The notes: a model not told the origin generated them from the letters alone. A stretch of 64,000 nt of DNA from Acerihabitans sp015654925 (GCF_047324175.1 NZ_CP178732.1:4650001-4714000), one strand, 5' to 3'; positions 16,667-26,194 are shown, counted from the stretch's first letter. Numbers and translations: made by a program.

Positions 16667-17584
16667 TCAGGCGATAACGAACGAAGGTGCGGCGAATGCC
16701 AGCGGCATTTCGGCTTCGTCTTCGAAGGTTACCATTTCCCACGCTTCCTGGCGCGCCAACACGGTCTGCAATAGCTTGTTATTTAATGCATGACCGGGTT
16801 TGTACGCCGTGAACGAACCGATGATGTTATGGCCGCACATATACAAATCGCCGATACCATCCAGCATTTTGTGGCGGACGAATTCATCTTCGAAACGCAA
16901 GCCGTCTTCGTTCAGCACTTTATAATCGTCAACGACGATGGCGCAATCGAAACTGCCGCCCAGGCACAGGCCGCGGGACTGGAGGTATTCGATATCGCGC
17001 ATGAACCCGAAGGTGCGCGCGCGGCTGATCTGCCGGACAAACGACTCGGCGGAGAAATTCAGGCGATAACGTTGCGAGCTTGCATCAATCGCAGGATGTT
17101 TGAAGTCAATGGTAAAATCGAGCTTGAAACCGTTAAACGGCGACAATTCGGCCCATTTATCCCCATCTTCCACGCGCACCGTGTCTTTGACCCGCAGGAA
17201 TTTCTTGGCGCAGTTAAGCTCCTCGATTCCGGCGTCCATCAACAGGTACACGAAGGGACTGGCGCTGCCGTCCATAATCGGGATTTCAGGCGCATTGACT
17301 TCAACGATGATGTTATCGATGCCCAAACCCGCCAATGCGGCATTAAGATGTTCGACGGTGGAAATACGAACATCATGCTCATTGACCAGACACGTGCAAA
17401 GCATGGTATCTCGCACCGATTTGGCATCCGCCGGGAAGTCCACCGGAGGATTTAAATCCGTACGGCGATAGATGACCCCGGTATTAGCCGATGCAGGGCG
17501 CAAGGTCAGCTTGACCTTTTTACCGGTATGTAAACCCACGCCGGTGGCCTGCACAATACGTTTTAGTGTCCGCTGTTTGATCAT
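16667..17584 (-). CDS. lpxC: UDP-3-O-acyl-N-acetylglucosamine deacetylase LpxC
   Basis: Zinc deacetylase for the committed step of lipid A synthesis, with turnover by FtsH known in E. coli. It has 305 residues, the E. coli length, from ATG at 17584 (MIKQRTLKRIVQATGVGLHT). Zinc ligands lie in STVEHLNAALAGLG (His79) and EFVRHKMLDGIGDLYM (His and Asp about 238/242), with the catalytic His in the late KPGHALNNKLL segment. The degradation-signal-like hydrophobic C-terminus LAFAAPSFVIA resembles the E. coli tail. It follows ftsZ with a 100-bp spacer containing a hairpin. Confidence 0.97.
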   Translation of the reverse strand: MIKQRTLKRIVQATGVGLHTGKKVKLTLRPASANTGVIYRRTDLNPPVDFPADAKSVRDTMLCTCLVNEHDVRISTVEHLNAALAGLGIDNIIVEVNAPEIPIMDGSASPFVYLLMDAGIEELNCAKKFLRVKDTVRVEDGDKWAELSPFNGFKLDFTIDFKHPAIDASSQRYRLNFSAESFVRQISRARTFGFMRDIEYLQSRGLCLGGSFDCAIVVDDYKVLNEDGLRFEDEFVRHKMLDGIGDLYMCGHNIIGSFTAYKPGHALNNKLLQTVLARQEAWEMVTFEDEAEMPLAFAAPSFVIA

Positions 17585-17610
17585 CAGTTTATCTCGCAAT
17601 GTTATCCATA

Positions 17611-17641
17611 CCACCGACACATTATAAGGTGAAGTCGGTGG
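17611..17641. other. 8-bp inverted repeat in the ftsZ-lpxC spacer
   Basis: CCACCGAC at 17611-17618 pairs exactly with GTCGGTGG at 17634-17641 across a 15-nt loop. It lies between ftsZ and lpxC, where E. coli has partial termination and a separate lpxC promoter. Without a T-run it may be an attenuating or RNA-processing stem; the function is inferred only. Confidence 0.4.
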
Positions 17642-17684
17642 GCTAGTTTAGCACAAAGAGCGGAGATCCCCAATATCGTCAGAT

Positions 17685-18845
17685 TTAATCGGCCTGCTTG
17701 CGCAGAAATGCCGGTATATCCAGATAGTCAGGTTCCTTGCCGGCCTGGGCATTTTGTTCGTTAACCGCCTTGGCAGCAATTTTTTGCTCTTGCTGAATCG
17801 GCGACATGCCGTGATTGTGCTGCTGATAGCGATTGTCCATCACCGGCTGGCTATTCTGCTTGTTGGTCACCAGCGTGATCTCCGGACGCTTGTCCATACC
17901 GATACCGGTAGCGACAACCGTGACGCGCAGTTCGTCGTTCATGTCCGGATCGAGGGAGGTGCCGATCACCACGGTGGCATTATCCGACGCAAATGCCCGG
18001 ATGGTGTTACCCACGGTTTCGAACTCATCCAAACGCAGGTCGAAACCGGCGGTGATATTGACCAGTACGCCGCGCGCGCCCGACAAATCGATATCTTCCA
18101 GCAACGGGCTGGAGATCGCCATTTCGGCCGCTTCCTCGGCACGGTCTTCACCACAGGCCACGCCCGAACCCATCATGGCATAGCCCATTTCGGACATTAC
18201 GGTGCGCACGTCGGCGAAGTCGACGTTCATCAGGCCCGGACGGGTAATCAGCTCGGCGATGCCCTGCACGGCGCCTTTCAATACGTCATTGGCCGCGCCA
18301 AAAGCGTCAAGCAGCGAAATCCCGCGGCCCAATACTTTCAGCAGTTTGTCGTTGGGGATGGTGATAAGCGAATCCACATGCTTGGACAGCTCGGCAATTC
18401 CCTGTTCGGCAAACGCCATGCGTTTTTTGCCTTCGAAATTGAAGGGTTTGGTGACCACGGCCACGGTCAGGATACCCAGTTCCTTGGCCACTTCCGCCAC
18501 TACCGGCGCCGCGCCGGTACCTGTGCCGCCGCCCATGCCGGCCGCGATAAACACCATATCCGCGCCTTCCAGCGCCGCCCGCAGCGCTTCGCGGTCCTCT
18601 TCAGCGGAGTTGCGCCCGACTTCCGGGTTAGCACCGGCTCCCAGCCCTTTGGTGATACCGCCGCCAATCTGGATGGTCTGGCCGACCGCGGTTTTCCGTA
18701 ATGCCTGGGCATCGGTATTGACCGCGAAAAACTCCACGCCTTCGATGCGTTCGCGCACCATGTGCTCGACGGCGTTGCCGCCGCCGCCGCCGACGCCGAT
18801 GACTTTAATCACCGCGTCGTTGGTTAATTCCATAGGTTCAAACAT
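17685..18845 (-). CDS. ftsZ: Cell division GTPase FtsZ
   Basis: Tubulin-like GTPase that forms the Z ring. It has 386 residues against 383 in E. coli, from ATG at 18845 (MFEPMELTNDAVIKVIGVGG); in-frame codons upstream lack similarity. The tubulin signature GGGTGTG is present (GMGGGTGTGAAPVVA), as are the T7-loop region NVDFADVRTVMSE and the Gln-rich linker. The conserved C-terminal peptide DYLDIPAFLRKQAD binds FtsA and ZipA. It is the last division gene of the cluster, 71 bp after ftsA. Confidence 0.98.
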   Translation of the reverse strand: MFEPMELTNDAVIKVIGVGGGGGNAVEHMVRERIEGVEFFAVNTDAQALRKTAVGQTIQIGGGITKGLGAGANPEVGRNSAEEDREALRAALEGADMVFIAAGMGGGTGTGAAPVVAEVAKELGILTVAVVTKPFNFEGKKRMAFAEQGIAELSKHVDSLITIPNDKLLKVLGRGISLLDAFGAANDVLKGAVQGIAELITRPGLMNVDFADVRTVMSEMGYAMMGSGVACGEDRAEEAAEMAISSPLLEDIDLSGARGVLVNITAGFDLRLDEFETVGNTIRAFASDNATVVIGTSLDPDMNDELRVTVVATGIGMDKRPEITLVTNKQNSQPVMDNRYQQHNHGMSPIQQEQKIAAKAVNEQNAQAGKEPDYLDIPAFLRKQAD

Positions 18846-18916
18846 AGTTTCTCTCCGTTTTGTGCCTGTCGCATCGGAGCCAGCCGCCTGCACAGCATGG
18901 CCCCGCAAGTAAACAA

Positions 18917-20173
18917 TTAAAATTCTTTCCTCAGCCAGCTACTGATACGCTTAACCCAGTTGCTTACCGAGGTACGTTTTTCAACTTCAATCTCACCGCT
19001 CAAATGAGATTCTTTACCGTAGTGCAATAACCCGACAGCGGTAGAATAGTACGGTGCCTGCGCATAATCCGTCAGACCGGTAATATTCAGCGGTTGCCCG
19101 ATACGCACCTGCGTATGGAACACCCGCTGGGCGCAGGCCGCCAGGCCGTCAATTTGCGATGCGCCGCCGGTCAATACGATACCCGCGGCCAAATGATGTT
19201 TTACCCCTTGCTGGCGAAGCTGCTCCTGCAATTGCAGGATCTCGTCATTCACCAGGTTCAGCAATTCGGTGTAGCGCGGCTCGATAACCTCGGCCAGGGT
19301 TTGGCGCTGTAAGCTGCGCGGCGGACGTCCGCCGACGCTCGGCACTTCCACTGTCTCGTCTTTGCTGACCGCCGTGCCCAGCGCGCAGCCGTAGCGTACT
19401 TTAATCGCTTCCGCATCGGTGGGCGGAGTGCCAAAGGCATAAGCGATATCGCTGGTCACCACGTTGCCGGCGTACGGGATAACCTTGGTATGCCGCAGCG
19501 CGCCGGCGGTATAAACCGCGATGTCCATGGTGCCGCCGCCGATATCCACCACGCAAACGCCGAGTTCGCGTTCATCTTCGGTGAGCACCGCGTAGCTTGA
19601 AGCCAGTCCGGCGAAAATCAGCTGGTCGACTTTCAAGCCGCAGCGCTCAACGGCTTTAACAATGTTCTTCGCCATATCATTATGGCAGGTAATCAGATGA
19701 ACCTTGGCCTGCATGCGCACGCCGGATAAACCGACCGGGTTTTTAATACCCTCTTGATAATCAATTGCATAATCCTGGGGTATTACATGCAGTATGCGGT
19801 GCTCATCACGTACACGCACGGATTTCGCCGTATGCACCACATTCTCCACATCTTCCTGCGTAACCTCTTCTTCTGAAATAGGAACCATCCCTATTTCGTT
19901 TTGGCAGCTTATATGCTTACCGGATAATGCCAGGTATACCGAAGATATCTGGCAATCCGCCATTAATTCGGCCTGATCGATGGCGCGCTGCACGCATTTC
20001 ACCACCGATTCGAGATCGTTGACGCCACCTTTATCCATACCCCGGGACGGGCAACTGCCCACCCCGATAATATTGACCATGCCATCGGGCAGAATTTCCC
20101 CTACCAATGCGGCGACCTTTGCCGTACCGATCTCCAGTCCAACTACCAGTTTTCTGTCCGTCGACTTGATCAT
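18917..20173 (-). CDS. ftsA: Cell division actin-like protein FtsA
   Basis: Membrane-tethering actin homologue that links FtsZ to the divisome. It has 418 residues against 420. The ATPase core shows LVVGLEIGTAKVAALVGE (phosphate 1), GVCVVDIGGGTMDIAVY (phosphate 2) and GIVLTGGASQIDGL (adenosine). The 1C domain lies around residues 85-165. The C-terminal amphipathic membrane-targeting helix is NWVKRISSWLRKEF. The start overlaps the ftsQ stop by one base. Confidence 0.98.
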   Translation of the reverse strand: MIKSTDRKLVVGLEIGTAKVAALVGEILPDGMVNIIGVGSCPSRGMDKGGVNDLESVVKCVQRAIDQAELMADCQISSVYLALSGKHISCQNEIGMVPISEEEVTQEDVENVVHTAKSVRVRDEHRILHVIPQDYAIDYQEGIKNPVGLSGVRMQAKVHLITCHNDMAKNIVKAVERCGLKVDQLIFAGLASSYAVLTEDERELGVCVVDIGGGTMDIAVYTAGALRHTKVIPYAGNVVTSDIAYAFGTPPTDAEAIKVRYGCALGTAVSKDETVEVPSVGGRPPRSLQRQTLAEVIEPRYTELLNLVNDEILQLQEQLRQQGVKHHLAAGIVLTGGASQIDGLAACAQRVFHTQVRIGQPLNITGLTDYAQAPYYSTAVGLLHYGKESHLSGEIEVEKRTSVSNWVKRISSWLRKEF

Positions 20174-21006
20174 TATTGTTTAGCCTGTGCCTGGTTCTGT
20201 TGCGAAATACTATTTTGCTGATCGATAAATGCCGGTGACCACCCTACGGCGACGCCGGCGTCATAGCGTAAATCCACGTAATTTATACGCTTATTATCGG
20301 TCCGGGCCTGCTGGAGTAGAACCGGATAAATCCCGATAAAACGCTGTAAACGCCGGGCCCGGTCGTCCCGGCCCAGTTCCAGCCGGGTATCGTCCTGCAA
20401 CGTCAGTTGCCAGGAGTGCCGCGCGCTCATGCTCACCATTTTCAATTGAAACTTATTGGCTACCATCACCTCGTTCATGGTGCGATACCCCGCCAGCACA
20501 TCCTGCTCGCTGCCTTCCGGCCCATACAGCAACGGCATGGCCTTGTTGCCGATGCGCCCGGCGGGAACGCTGAAGGATTTCCCGCTGGCGTCGAGCATAT
20601 GCAAATCATTCCACCTGGCCACCGGCACGTACTCCACCAGATAGATCTTTAATTCATCCGGCCACTGCTTGCGCACGCTGGCCTGTTTAATCCACGGCAG
20701 CCGCTCGATTTGCTGCTGAATGACATTCACATCCTGCGTCATAAAGGTTCCCGGCGGGCCCAGGGCCAAAATGGCCTGGCGGATATCGTCGTTGGTGGTG
20801 TAGTAACGCGATCCGGTCACGACCAGTTGGGACAACGGCAGGCGATGCGCATCCTTCATCCAGCCGACCACCATCCAGCCGCCCCAGACGATGGTGCCGA
20901 GCACCATCATCAGGAAGACCAGGCCGGCCAGCTGGCTGCCATTGCTGCGCCCGGAGGCGGAATGTTCCGCCTCGCGGTTGCGTATGTTTATCGCCGCCTG
21001 GGACAT
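20173..21006 (-). CDS. ftsQ: Divisome protein FtsQ
   Basis: Bitopic inner-membrane protein that joins early and late division proteins with FtsL and FtsB. It has 277 residues against 276. A short cytoplasmic N-terminus (MSQAAINIRNREAEHSASGR) leads to one transmembrane helix (about residues 26-48). The POTRA domain begins LSQLVVTGSRYYTTNDDIRQ, followed by the beta domain with LPWIKQASVRKQWPDELKIY. It directly follows a 16-codon remnant where ddlB normally stands, with only 2 bp between that stop and this start. Confidence 0.96.
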   Translation of the reverse strand: MSQAAINIRNREAEHSASGRSNGSQLAGLVFLMMVLGTIVWGGWMVVGWMKDAHRLPLSQLVVTGSRYYTTNDDIRQAILALGPPGTFMTQDVNVIQQQIERLPWIKQASVRKQWPDELKIYLVEYVPVARWNDLHMLDASGKSFSVPAGRIGNKAMPLLYGPEGSEQDVLAGYRTMNEVMVANKFQLKMVSMSARHSWQLTLQDDTRLELGRDDRARRLQRFIGIYPVLLQQARTDNKRINYVDLRYDAGVAVGWSPAFIDQQNSISQQNQAQAKQ

Positions 21007-21008
21007 AG

Positions 21009-21056
21009 TCAGTCGCCCGCGACGATGGATTGACGAAACGTTACTTTTTCAGGCAT
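21009..21056 (-). pseudogene. ddlB: 16-codon remnant of ddlB (D-alanine--D-alanine ligase B)
   Basis: In related enterics ddlB (about 306 codons) lies between murC and ftsQ. Here the whole murC-ftsQ gap is 68 bp. It contains a micro-ORF, MPEKVTFRQSIVAGD-stop, preceded by GAGGAA at good spacing. The first residues resemble the Ddl start (M-x-E-K-V) and its TGA stop lies 2 bp before ftsQ, as the ddlB stop would. The best reading is an internal deletion joining the two ends of ddlB; that it is a ddlB scar is inferred. The micro-ORF may still be translated and help couple ftsQ translation. D-Ala-D-Ala supply would have to come from DdlA or another ligase elsewhere. Confidence 0.7.
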
Positions 21057-21074
21057 ATCGTTCCTCGCTAAAGA

Positions 21075-22523
21075 TCAAGGCTGCAAATGGGCATCAGCCA
21101 GGTTACGGGCAATCTTGCCTACGGTTCCGGCTCCCTGCATCAGGACCAGATCGTTATCCTGCAGCGCCAGCGCCAGCATTTCCGGCAGTGATTCCATGTC
21201 CGGCACCATAATCGGGTCGATTTTGCCGCGTCCGCGAATCGTGCGGCACAGCGAGCGGCTGTCGGCGCCCGGAATCGGCGGCTCGCCGGCGGAATACACA
21301 TCAAGCATCAGCAGTACATCGACGCCGGACAGCACGTTGGCGAAATCTTCATACAAATCCCGCGTACGGGTAAAGCGGTGGGGCTGGAACACCATCACCA
21401 GCCGTTTATCCGGCCAGCCGGCCCGCGCCGCCTTAATCGTGGCGTCCACTTCGGTGGGATGATGGCCATAATCATCCACCAGCATCACTTCGCCCTGCTT
21501 GCCGTTCACATTATCCAGGGGATAATTGCCGAGGAAATCAAAACGGCGGCCGGTCCCCTGGAATTGCAGCAGCGCCTGCAAAATATTGTCGTCATCGATG
21601 CCTTCTTCAGTGGCCACCGCTATCGCCGCCGCGGCATTCAGGGCGTTGTGGCGGCCCGGCGCGTTTAATTCCACCGCCAGTACCGCTTTATCCTGCCGGT
21701 ACACGTTAAAGCGCCCCTGGGCGCCCTGCTGGCGATAATCGGCGATACGCACATCCGCATCCGCGCTAAAACCGTAAGTAGTGATATGGCGCCCCACCTT
21801 GGGCAGCAATTCGCGAATCACCGGGTCGTCGGTACACATCACCGCGCGGCCGTAAAACGGCAAGTTATGCAAAAACGTAATAAACGTCTGCTTCAACAGC
21901 TCGAAATCGCCCTGGTAGGTATCCATATGGTCGGCTTCGATATTGGTGATAATCGCCACCATCGGCTGCAAATGGAGGAACGACGCGTCGCTCTCATCCG
22001 CCTCGGCGATCAGATAGCGGCTGCACCCCAGGCGCGCATGGACTCCCGCCGCTTTCACCAGCCCGCCGTTGACAAAAGTCGGGTCCAGCCCCGCCTGGGC
22101 GTAAATACTGGCCACCATGGCGGTGGTGGTGGTTTTGCCGTGCGTACCGGCAATGGCGATGCCGTGGCGAAAACGCATCAGCTCCGCCAACATTTCCGCC
22201 CGTTGAATCACCGGTATCCTGGCCTCTTTGGCCGCCACGATTTCCGGGTTATCACCGGCAATGGCGCTGGAAACGACCACTACGCTGGCCTCGCTGATAT
22301 TTTCCGGGCGATGATTAAAGAAAATCTTCGCGCCCAGCTCGGTCAATTGTTGCGTCACCGCATTCGGCGCTAAATCAGAGCCGCTGATTTGGTAGCCTTC
22401 GTTCGCCAGCACTTCCGCGATACCGCCCATGCCGGCACCGCCGATGCCGACAAAGTGGATTTGCCTGACGCGTCGCATCTCGGGCACAAAAGTTCGCAGT
22501 TTAGCCAGTTGTTGTGTATTCAC
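21075..22523 (-). CDS. murC: UDP-N-acetylmuramate--L-alanine ligase MurC
   Basis: Adds L-alanine to UDP-MurNAc, the first Mur ligase step. It has 482 residues against 491 in E. coli, the difference being a shorter C-terminal tail. It uses a GTG start at 22523 (reading (M)NTQQLAKLRTFVPEMRRVRQ, the family N-terminus). The Rossmann GIGGAGMGGIAEVLANEGY, ATP loop AGTHGKTTTTAMV, EADESDASFLHLQP and DDYGHHPTEV motifs are intact. It lies 88 bp after murG and just before the ddlB remnant. Confidence 0.97.
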   Translation of the reverse strand: MNTQQLAKLRTFVPEMRRVRQIHFVGIGGAGMGGIAEVLANEGYQISGSDLAPNAVTQQLTELGAKIFFNHRPENISEASVVVVSSAIAGDNPEIVAAKEARIPVIQRAEMLAELMRFRHGIAIAGTHGKTTTTAMVASIYAQAGLDPTFVNGGLVKAAGVHARLGCSRYLIAEADESDASFLHLQPMVAIITNIEADHMDTYQGDFELLKQTFITFLHNLPFYGRAVMCTDDPVIRELLPKVGRHITTYGFSADADVRIADYRQQGAQGRFNVYRQDKAVLAVELNAPGRHNALNAAAAIAVATEEGIDDDNILQALLQFQGTGRRFDFLGNYPLDNVNGKQGEVMLVDDYGHHPTEVDATIKAARAGWPDKRLVMVFQPHRFTRTRDLYEDFANVLSGVDVLLMLDVYSAGEPPIPGADSRSLCRTIRGRGKIDPIMVPDMESLPEMLALALQDNDLVLMQGAGTVGKIARNLADAHLQP

Positions 22524-22611
22524 GTTTTAACCACTTAATTAATTTGATTTCTCAGCCGGGAGAACCACGGGTCCGCCCGGTAAATGTCGTTATCATGGCG
22601 GCCCGGCCCGT

Positions 22612-23679
22612 TCAGGCTTGCGCCGCCGCCGCCACTTCCCGCGCTACCCGCTCCGTCGCGTCCGGAATCGCCGCTTTCCTGGCGTTTAGCGCCATCGCCA
22701 GCAGCGTCGCCCGATCCCAGCCGGCCAGCGTATCGCTCACGCTCGCCGCCGAGAACTGCGGTTGTTCGATAATTTTTGCCGCGCCCGCCAGCTCCAGCGG
22801 CCGCGCATTCCAATACTGCTGCCGGTCTTTATGCTGGAAAGGCACAAAGATCGCCGGCAGTCCGGCGGCGGCGATTTCACTGACCGTCAGGGCGCCGGAG
22901 CGGCAAACCACCACATCGGCCCATGCGTAGGCCGCCGCCATGTCATCGATAAATTCGGTGATTTTATGACCGCCCTGCCCCACTTCGCCGTAGGCGCGAG
23001 TGACATCCGCCAGCGCCCCCTTGCCCACCTGATGCCATAGGGTAATGCGCTCTCCCAGCCGCGCGGCGACGTCGGGCATGGTCTGGTTAAGAATGCGCGC
23101 GCCCTGGCTGCCGCCGATAACCAGCACCCGTATCGGCCCCTGGCGATTCGCCAGGCGTTCCGCCGGCAGCGCCAGCGCCAGCACATCGGTACGTACCGGG
23201 TTGCCCACCACATCGGCGTGCGCAAACGCGCCGGGGAATGCCTGCAATACTTTTTTGGCAATCTTCGCTAACCAGCGGTTGGTCAGGCCGGCGATGCCGT
23301 TTTGCTCGTGCAGCACGATCGGCACGCCGCACAGCCAGGCCGCCAGGCCGCCGGGGCCGGAAACATAACCGCCCATGCCCAGCACCACGTCCGGCTGGAA
23401 GGCGCGCATAATGGCTTTGGCCTGGCGCACCGCGCGCCAGATGCGCACCGGCGCGCTCAGTTGCGCGCGCAGCCCTTTGCCGCGCAGGCCGGAGATGCGG
23501 ATAAAATCAATCTCGATGCCGTTTTTCGGCACCAAATCGGCTTCCATCCGATCGGCGGTGCCCAGCCAGCGCACCTGCCAGCCCTGCGCCATCAGATGAT
23601 GAGCCACGGCCAGCCCGGGGAATACGTGTCCCCCGGTACCGCCCGCCATCACCATCAACCGCCTGGATTTTTCGCTCAT
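22612..23679 (-). CDS. murG: Undecaprenyldiphospho-muramoylpentapeptide GlcNAc transferase MurG
   Basis: Transfers GlcNAc to lipid I to make lipid II on the inner face of the cytoplasmic membrane. It has 355 residues, the same as E. coli. The glycine-rich loop MVMAGGTGGHVFPGLAVA lies near the N-terminus, with a second in VLVIGGSQGARILNQ. GT-B acceptor and donor segments include GMGGYVSGPGGLAAW, LHEQNGIAGLTNR and the donor motif VVCRSGALTVSEIAAAGLPA. It overlaps ftsW by 4 bp. Confidence 0.97.
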   Translation of the reverse strand: MSEKSRRLMVMAGGTGGHVFPGLAVAHHLMAQGWQVRWLGTADRMEADLVPKNGIEIDFIRISGLRGKGLRAQLSAPVRIWRAVRQAKAIMRAFQPDVVLGMGGYVSGPGGLAAWLCGVPIVLHEQNGIAGLTNRWLAKIAKKVLQAFPGAFAHADVVGNPVRTDVLALALPAERLANRQGPIRVLVIGGSQGARILNQTMPDVAARLGERITLWHQVGKGALADVTRAYGEVGQGGHKITEFIDDMAAAYAWADVVVCRSGALTVSEIAAAGLPAIFVPFQHKDRQQYWNARPLELAGAAKIIEQPQFSAASVSDTLAGWDRATLLAMALNARKAAIPDATERVAREVAAAAQA

Positions 23680-24878
23680 CTCGGCCCCCGGACAAATGCC
23701 TGGGCCTTGGTCAGGCGCGTTTCATAATCAATACGCAATAACAATACGATTGCCGTGGACATAATCAACAAACTGGAACCACCATAACTGATCAACGGCA
23801 GGGTCAACCCTTTGGTGGGCAGCATGCCCGCCGCCGCGCCGACGTTCACCAATGCCTGGAAACTGAACCAGATACCGATGGCGCAGGCCAGAAAACCCGA
23901 AAACCGCTGATCGATCTCCAGCGCTTTACGACCGATGGACATGGCGCGAAAAGCGACGAAGAATACCATCAACAAAGCCAAAACCACACCGAAATACCCG
24001 AGTTCTTCACCTAAAATAGCGAAGATGAAGTCAGTATGCGCTTCCGGCAGATATTCCAGTTTCTGCACCGAATTACCCAGGCCCTGGCCCCAGAATTCGC
24101 CGCGGCCAAAGGCCATCAGCGACTGAGTCAACTGATAACCGCTGCCGAACGGGTCCTGCCAGGGGTCCCAAAACGAAGTTACGCGCCGCATGCGGTAGGG
24201 TTCGGCGATAACCAGCAGCACCACGGCGAAAATGCCCGAGCCGATAATCGACAAAAACTGCCACAGCTTGGCGCCGGCCAAAAACAGCATGGCCAGGGTA
24301 GTCACGAACAGCACCACCACCGTCCCCAAATCCGGCTGAGCCAGCAGCAGCACCGCCAGCACCACCATCACGCCCATGGGTTTACAAAAACCCCAGAAGT
24401 TGGTGCGCACCTCTTCGACCTTGCGCACCAGGTAGCTGGCCAGATAGCAAAACAGCGACAGCTTGGATAACTCCGCCGGCTGGATACGCAGCGGGCCAAG
24501 GGCTATCCAGCGCGAAGCGCCGTTTACCGAACTCCCCACCACCAGCACCACCAGCAACATGACCATGGTGATCAGCAGCATGGTCGAGCTGTAGCGCTGC
24601 CAGACCTCCATCGGAATGCGCAGGGTCACCAACGACAGGCCGAACGCCAGCGCGAGATAAAACGCATCGCGTTTGGCGAAATAAAACGGGTCGTCCGACA
24701 ACCGCTGGCCGATAGGCATCGACGCGGAGGTCACCATAACAAAACCCAGACATGCCAGACCCAGGGTCAGCCAAAGCAGGGTGCGGTCGTAAAGCACATT
24801 GGTGGGCGCTTCGACGTCGCGCACGCCCATGATCCAATCTTTCAGTCCGCCAAAATGGCTCAGCCCCGGCATACGCAT
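23676..24878 (-). CDS. ftsW: Septal peptidoglycan glycosyltransferase FtsW (SEDS family)
   Basis: Polytopic SEDS glycosyltransferase that polymerises septal lipid II together with FtsI. It has 400 residues against 414. About ten hydrophobic segments are visible. SEDS signatures include GSSVNGASRWIALGPLRIQPAE, given here in part, then LLLAQPDLGT, PEAHTDFIFAILGEELG and LPLISYGGSSL. It overlaps murD by one base and murG by four. Confidence 0.96.
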   Translation of the reverse strand: MRMPGLSHFGGLKDWIMGVRDVEAPTNVLYDRTLLWLTLGLACLGFVMVTSASMPIGQRLSDDPFYFAKRDAFYLALAFGLSLVTLRIPMEVWQRYSSTMLLITMVMLLVVLVVGSSVNGASRWIALGPLRIQPAELSKLSLFCYLASYLVRKVEEVRTNFWGFCKPMGVMVVLAVLLLAQPDLGTVVVLFVTTLAMLFLAGAKLWQFLSIIGSGIFAVVLLVIAEPYRMRRVTSFWDPWQDPFGSGYQLTQSLMAFGRGEFWGQGLGNSVQKLEYLPEAHTDFIFAILGEELGYFGVVLALLMVFFVAFRAMSIGRKALEIDQRFSGFLACAIGIWFSFQALVNVGAAAGMLPTKGLTLPLISYGGSSLLIMSTAIVLLLRIDYETRLTKAQAFVRGPR

Positions 24879-26194
24879 CAGCCCAACTCCTTAGCCAGGC
24901 GAACGAACTCGTCGCCGCGATGTTCGAAACTGCGGAACTGATCGAGGCTGGCGCAGGCGGGCGACAGCAACACCATATCCCCCGCCTGTACCTGTTGCGC
25001 AATCAGCCGCATGGCTTGTTCCATCGTCTCGGTCAGTACGGAAATTTCCGGGCGCAGCATGGCAAGCTGTTCGCCGTCGCGGCCAAAGCAGTACAGCCGG
25101 AGCCGCTCGCCTTGCAGCAACGGCAGCAGGGGACCGAAATCCGCCCCTTTGCCGTCGCCGCCCAGCAGCAGATGCAAGGTGCCCGCCACCGCCAAGCCGT
25201 TCAGCGCCGCTTCGGTGCTGCCGACGTTGGTGGCTTTGGAATCATTAATCCAGCGCACGCCCCGCTGTTCATGGGCCAGCTGGAAGCGATGGGCCAAACC
25301 GGTAAAGGTTTTCAGCGCCCGCAGGCTGGCATCGCGCGGCACGGACGCCGCGTCGGCCAGCGCCAACGCCGCCAGGGCATTGGTATAGTTATGACGGCCG
25401 GTGAGGTGCATTTCATCGGCGGCCAATACGTTTTCGCCGTTAACGGTCAGCCATTGGCGGTTTTGGCGCACATCAAGGCGGTAGTCGCCCGCATCGACGC
25501 CAAAACTGAAGCAGCGCGCATCGCGGCCCCGTACCGGCAGGGTCAGGACGTCATCGGCGTTGATTACGCATACCCGCGCCTGTTCATAAACCCGCAACTT
25601 GGCGGCGCGATACTGCTGCATCCCCAGCGGGTAGCGATTCATATGATCCTCTGTGACATTCAGGATCGTGGCGGCATCCGCCCGCAGGCTGGACGTGGTT
25701 TCCAGTTGGAAGCTCGACAGTTCCAGCACGTAGAGCTGGCAGGGCTGCTCAAGCAGCATCAGCGCCGGCCAGCCGATATTGCCGCCCACGCCGACCTGCC
25801 AACCGGCGCTTTTGGCCATCTCGCCCACCAGCATGGTTACGGTGCTTTTACCGTTGGACCCGGTGATGGCCACGATAGGCGCACGGGCTTCCCGGCAAAA
25901 CAATTCGATATCGCCGACGATTTCCACGCCGGCATCCGCGGCGGCGCTCAGCGCCGGATGGGCCAGCGCCACGCCGGGGCTGGCCACGATCAGATCCGCG
26001 TCCAACAGCCAATCTTCATTCAGGCCGCCCAGGTGGCGTTCCACATTGGCGGCAAGCTTATCCAGGCCGGGCGGGTTAAAACGGGTGTCCATCATGCGCG
26101 GCGTAACGCCCCGGCTGATAAAAAAATCCACGCAGGAGAGGCCGGTTAAGCCCAACCCGATAATGACGACTTTTTTACCCTGATAATCCGTCAT
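24878..26194 (-). CDS. murD: UDP-N-acetylmuramoyl-L-alanine--D-glutamate ligase MurD
   Basis: Adds D-glutamate to UDP-MurNAc-L-Ala. It has 438 residues, the E. coli length. MTDYQGKKVVIIGLGLTGLS opens the Rossmann domain. The ATP loop is AITGSNGKSTVTMLV, followed by ILNVTEDHMNRY, WINDSKATNVGSTEAAL and the C-terminal SPACASLDQFRSFEHRGD. It starts 2 bp after mraY and ends one base into ftsW. Confidence 0.97.
   Translation of the reverse strand: MTDYQGKKVVIIGLGLTGLSCVDFFISRGVTPRMMDTRFNPPGLDKLAANVERHLGGLNEDWLLDADLIVASPGVALAHPALSAAADAGVEIVGDIELFCREARAPIVAITGSNGKSTVTMLVGEMAKSAGWQVGVGGNIGWPALMLLEQPCQLYVLELSSFQLETTSSLRADAATILNVTEDHMNRYPLGMQQYRAAKLRVYEQARVCVINADDVLTLPVRGRDARCFSFGVDAGDYRLDVRQNRQWLTVNGENVLAADEMHLTGRHNYTNALAALALADAASVPRDASLRALKTFTGLAHRFQLAHEQRGVRWINDSKATNVGSTEAALNGLAVAGTLHLLLGGDGKGADFGPLLPLLQGERLRLYCFGRDGEQLAMLRPEISVLTETMEQAMRLIAQQVQAGDMVLLSPACASLDQFRSFEHRGDEFVRLAKELG

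Noticed and set aside
21007..21074. A frameshifted ddlB hidden between murC and ftsQ
   Set aside because: The gap is only 68 bp, so the gene body is absent rather than frameshifted.
24920..26149. 409-codon open frame on the plus strand opposite murD
   Set aside because: Shadow of murD; no family motifs and no ribosome binding site.
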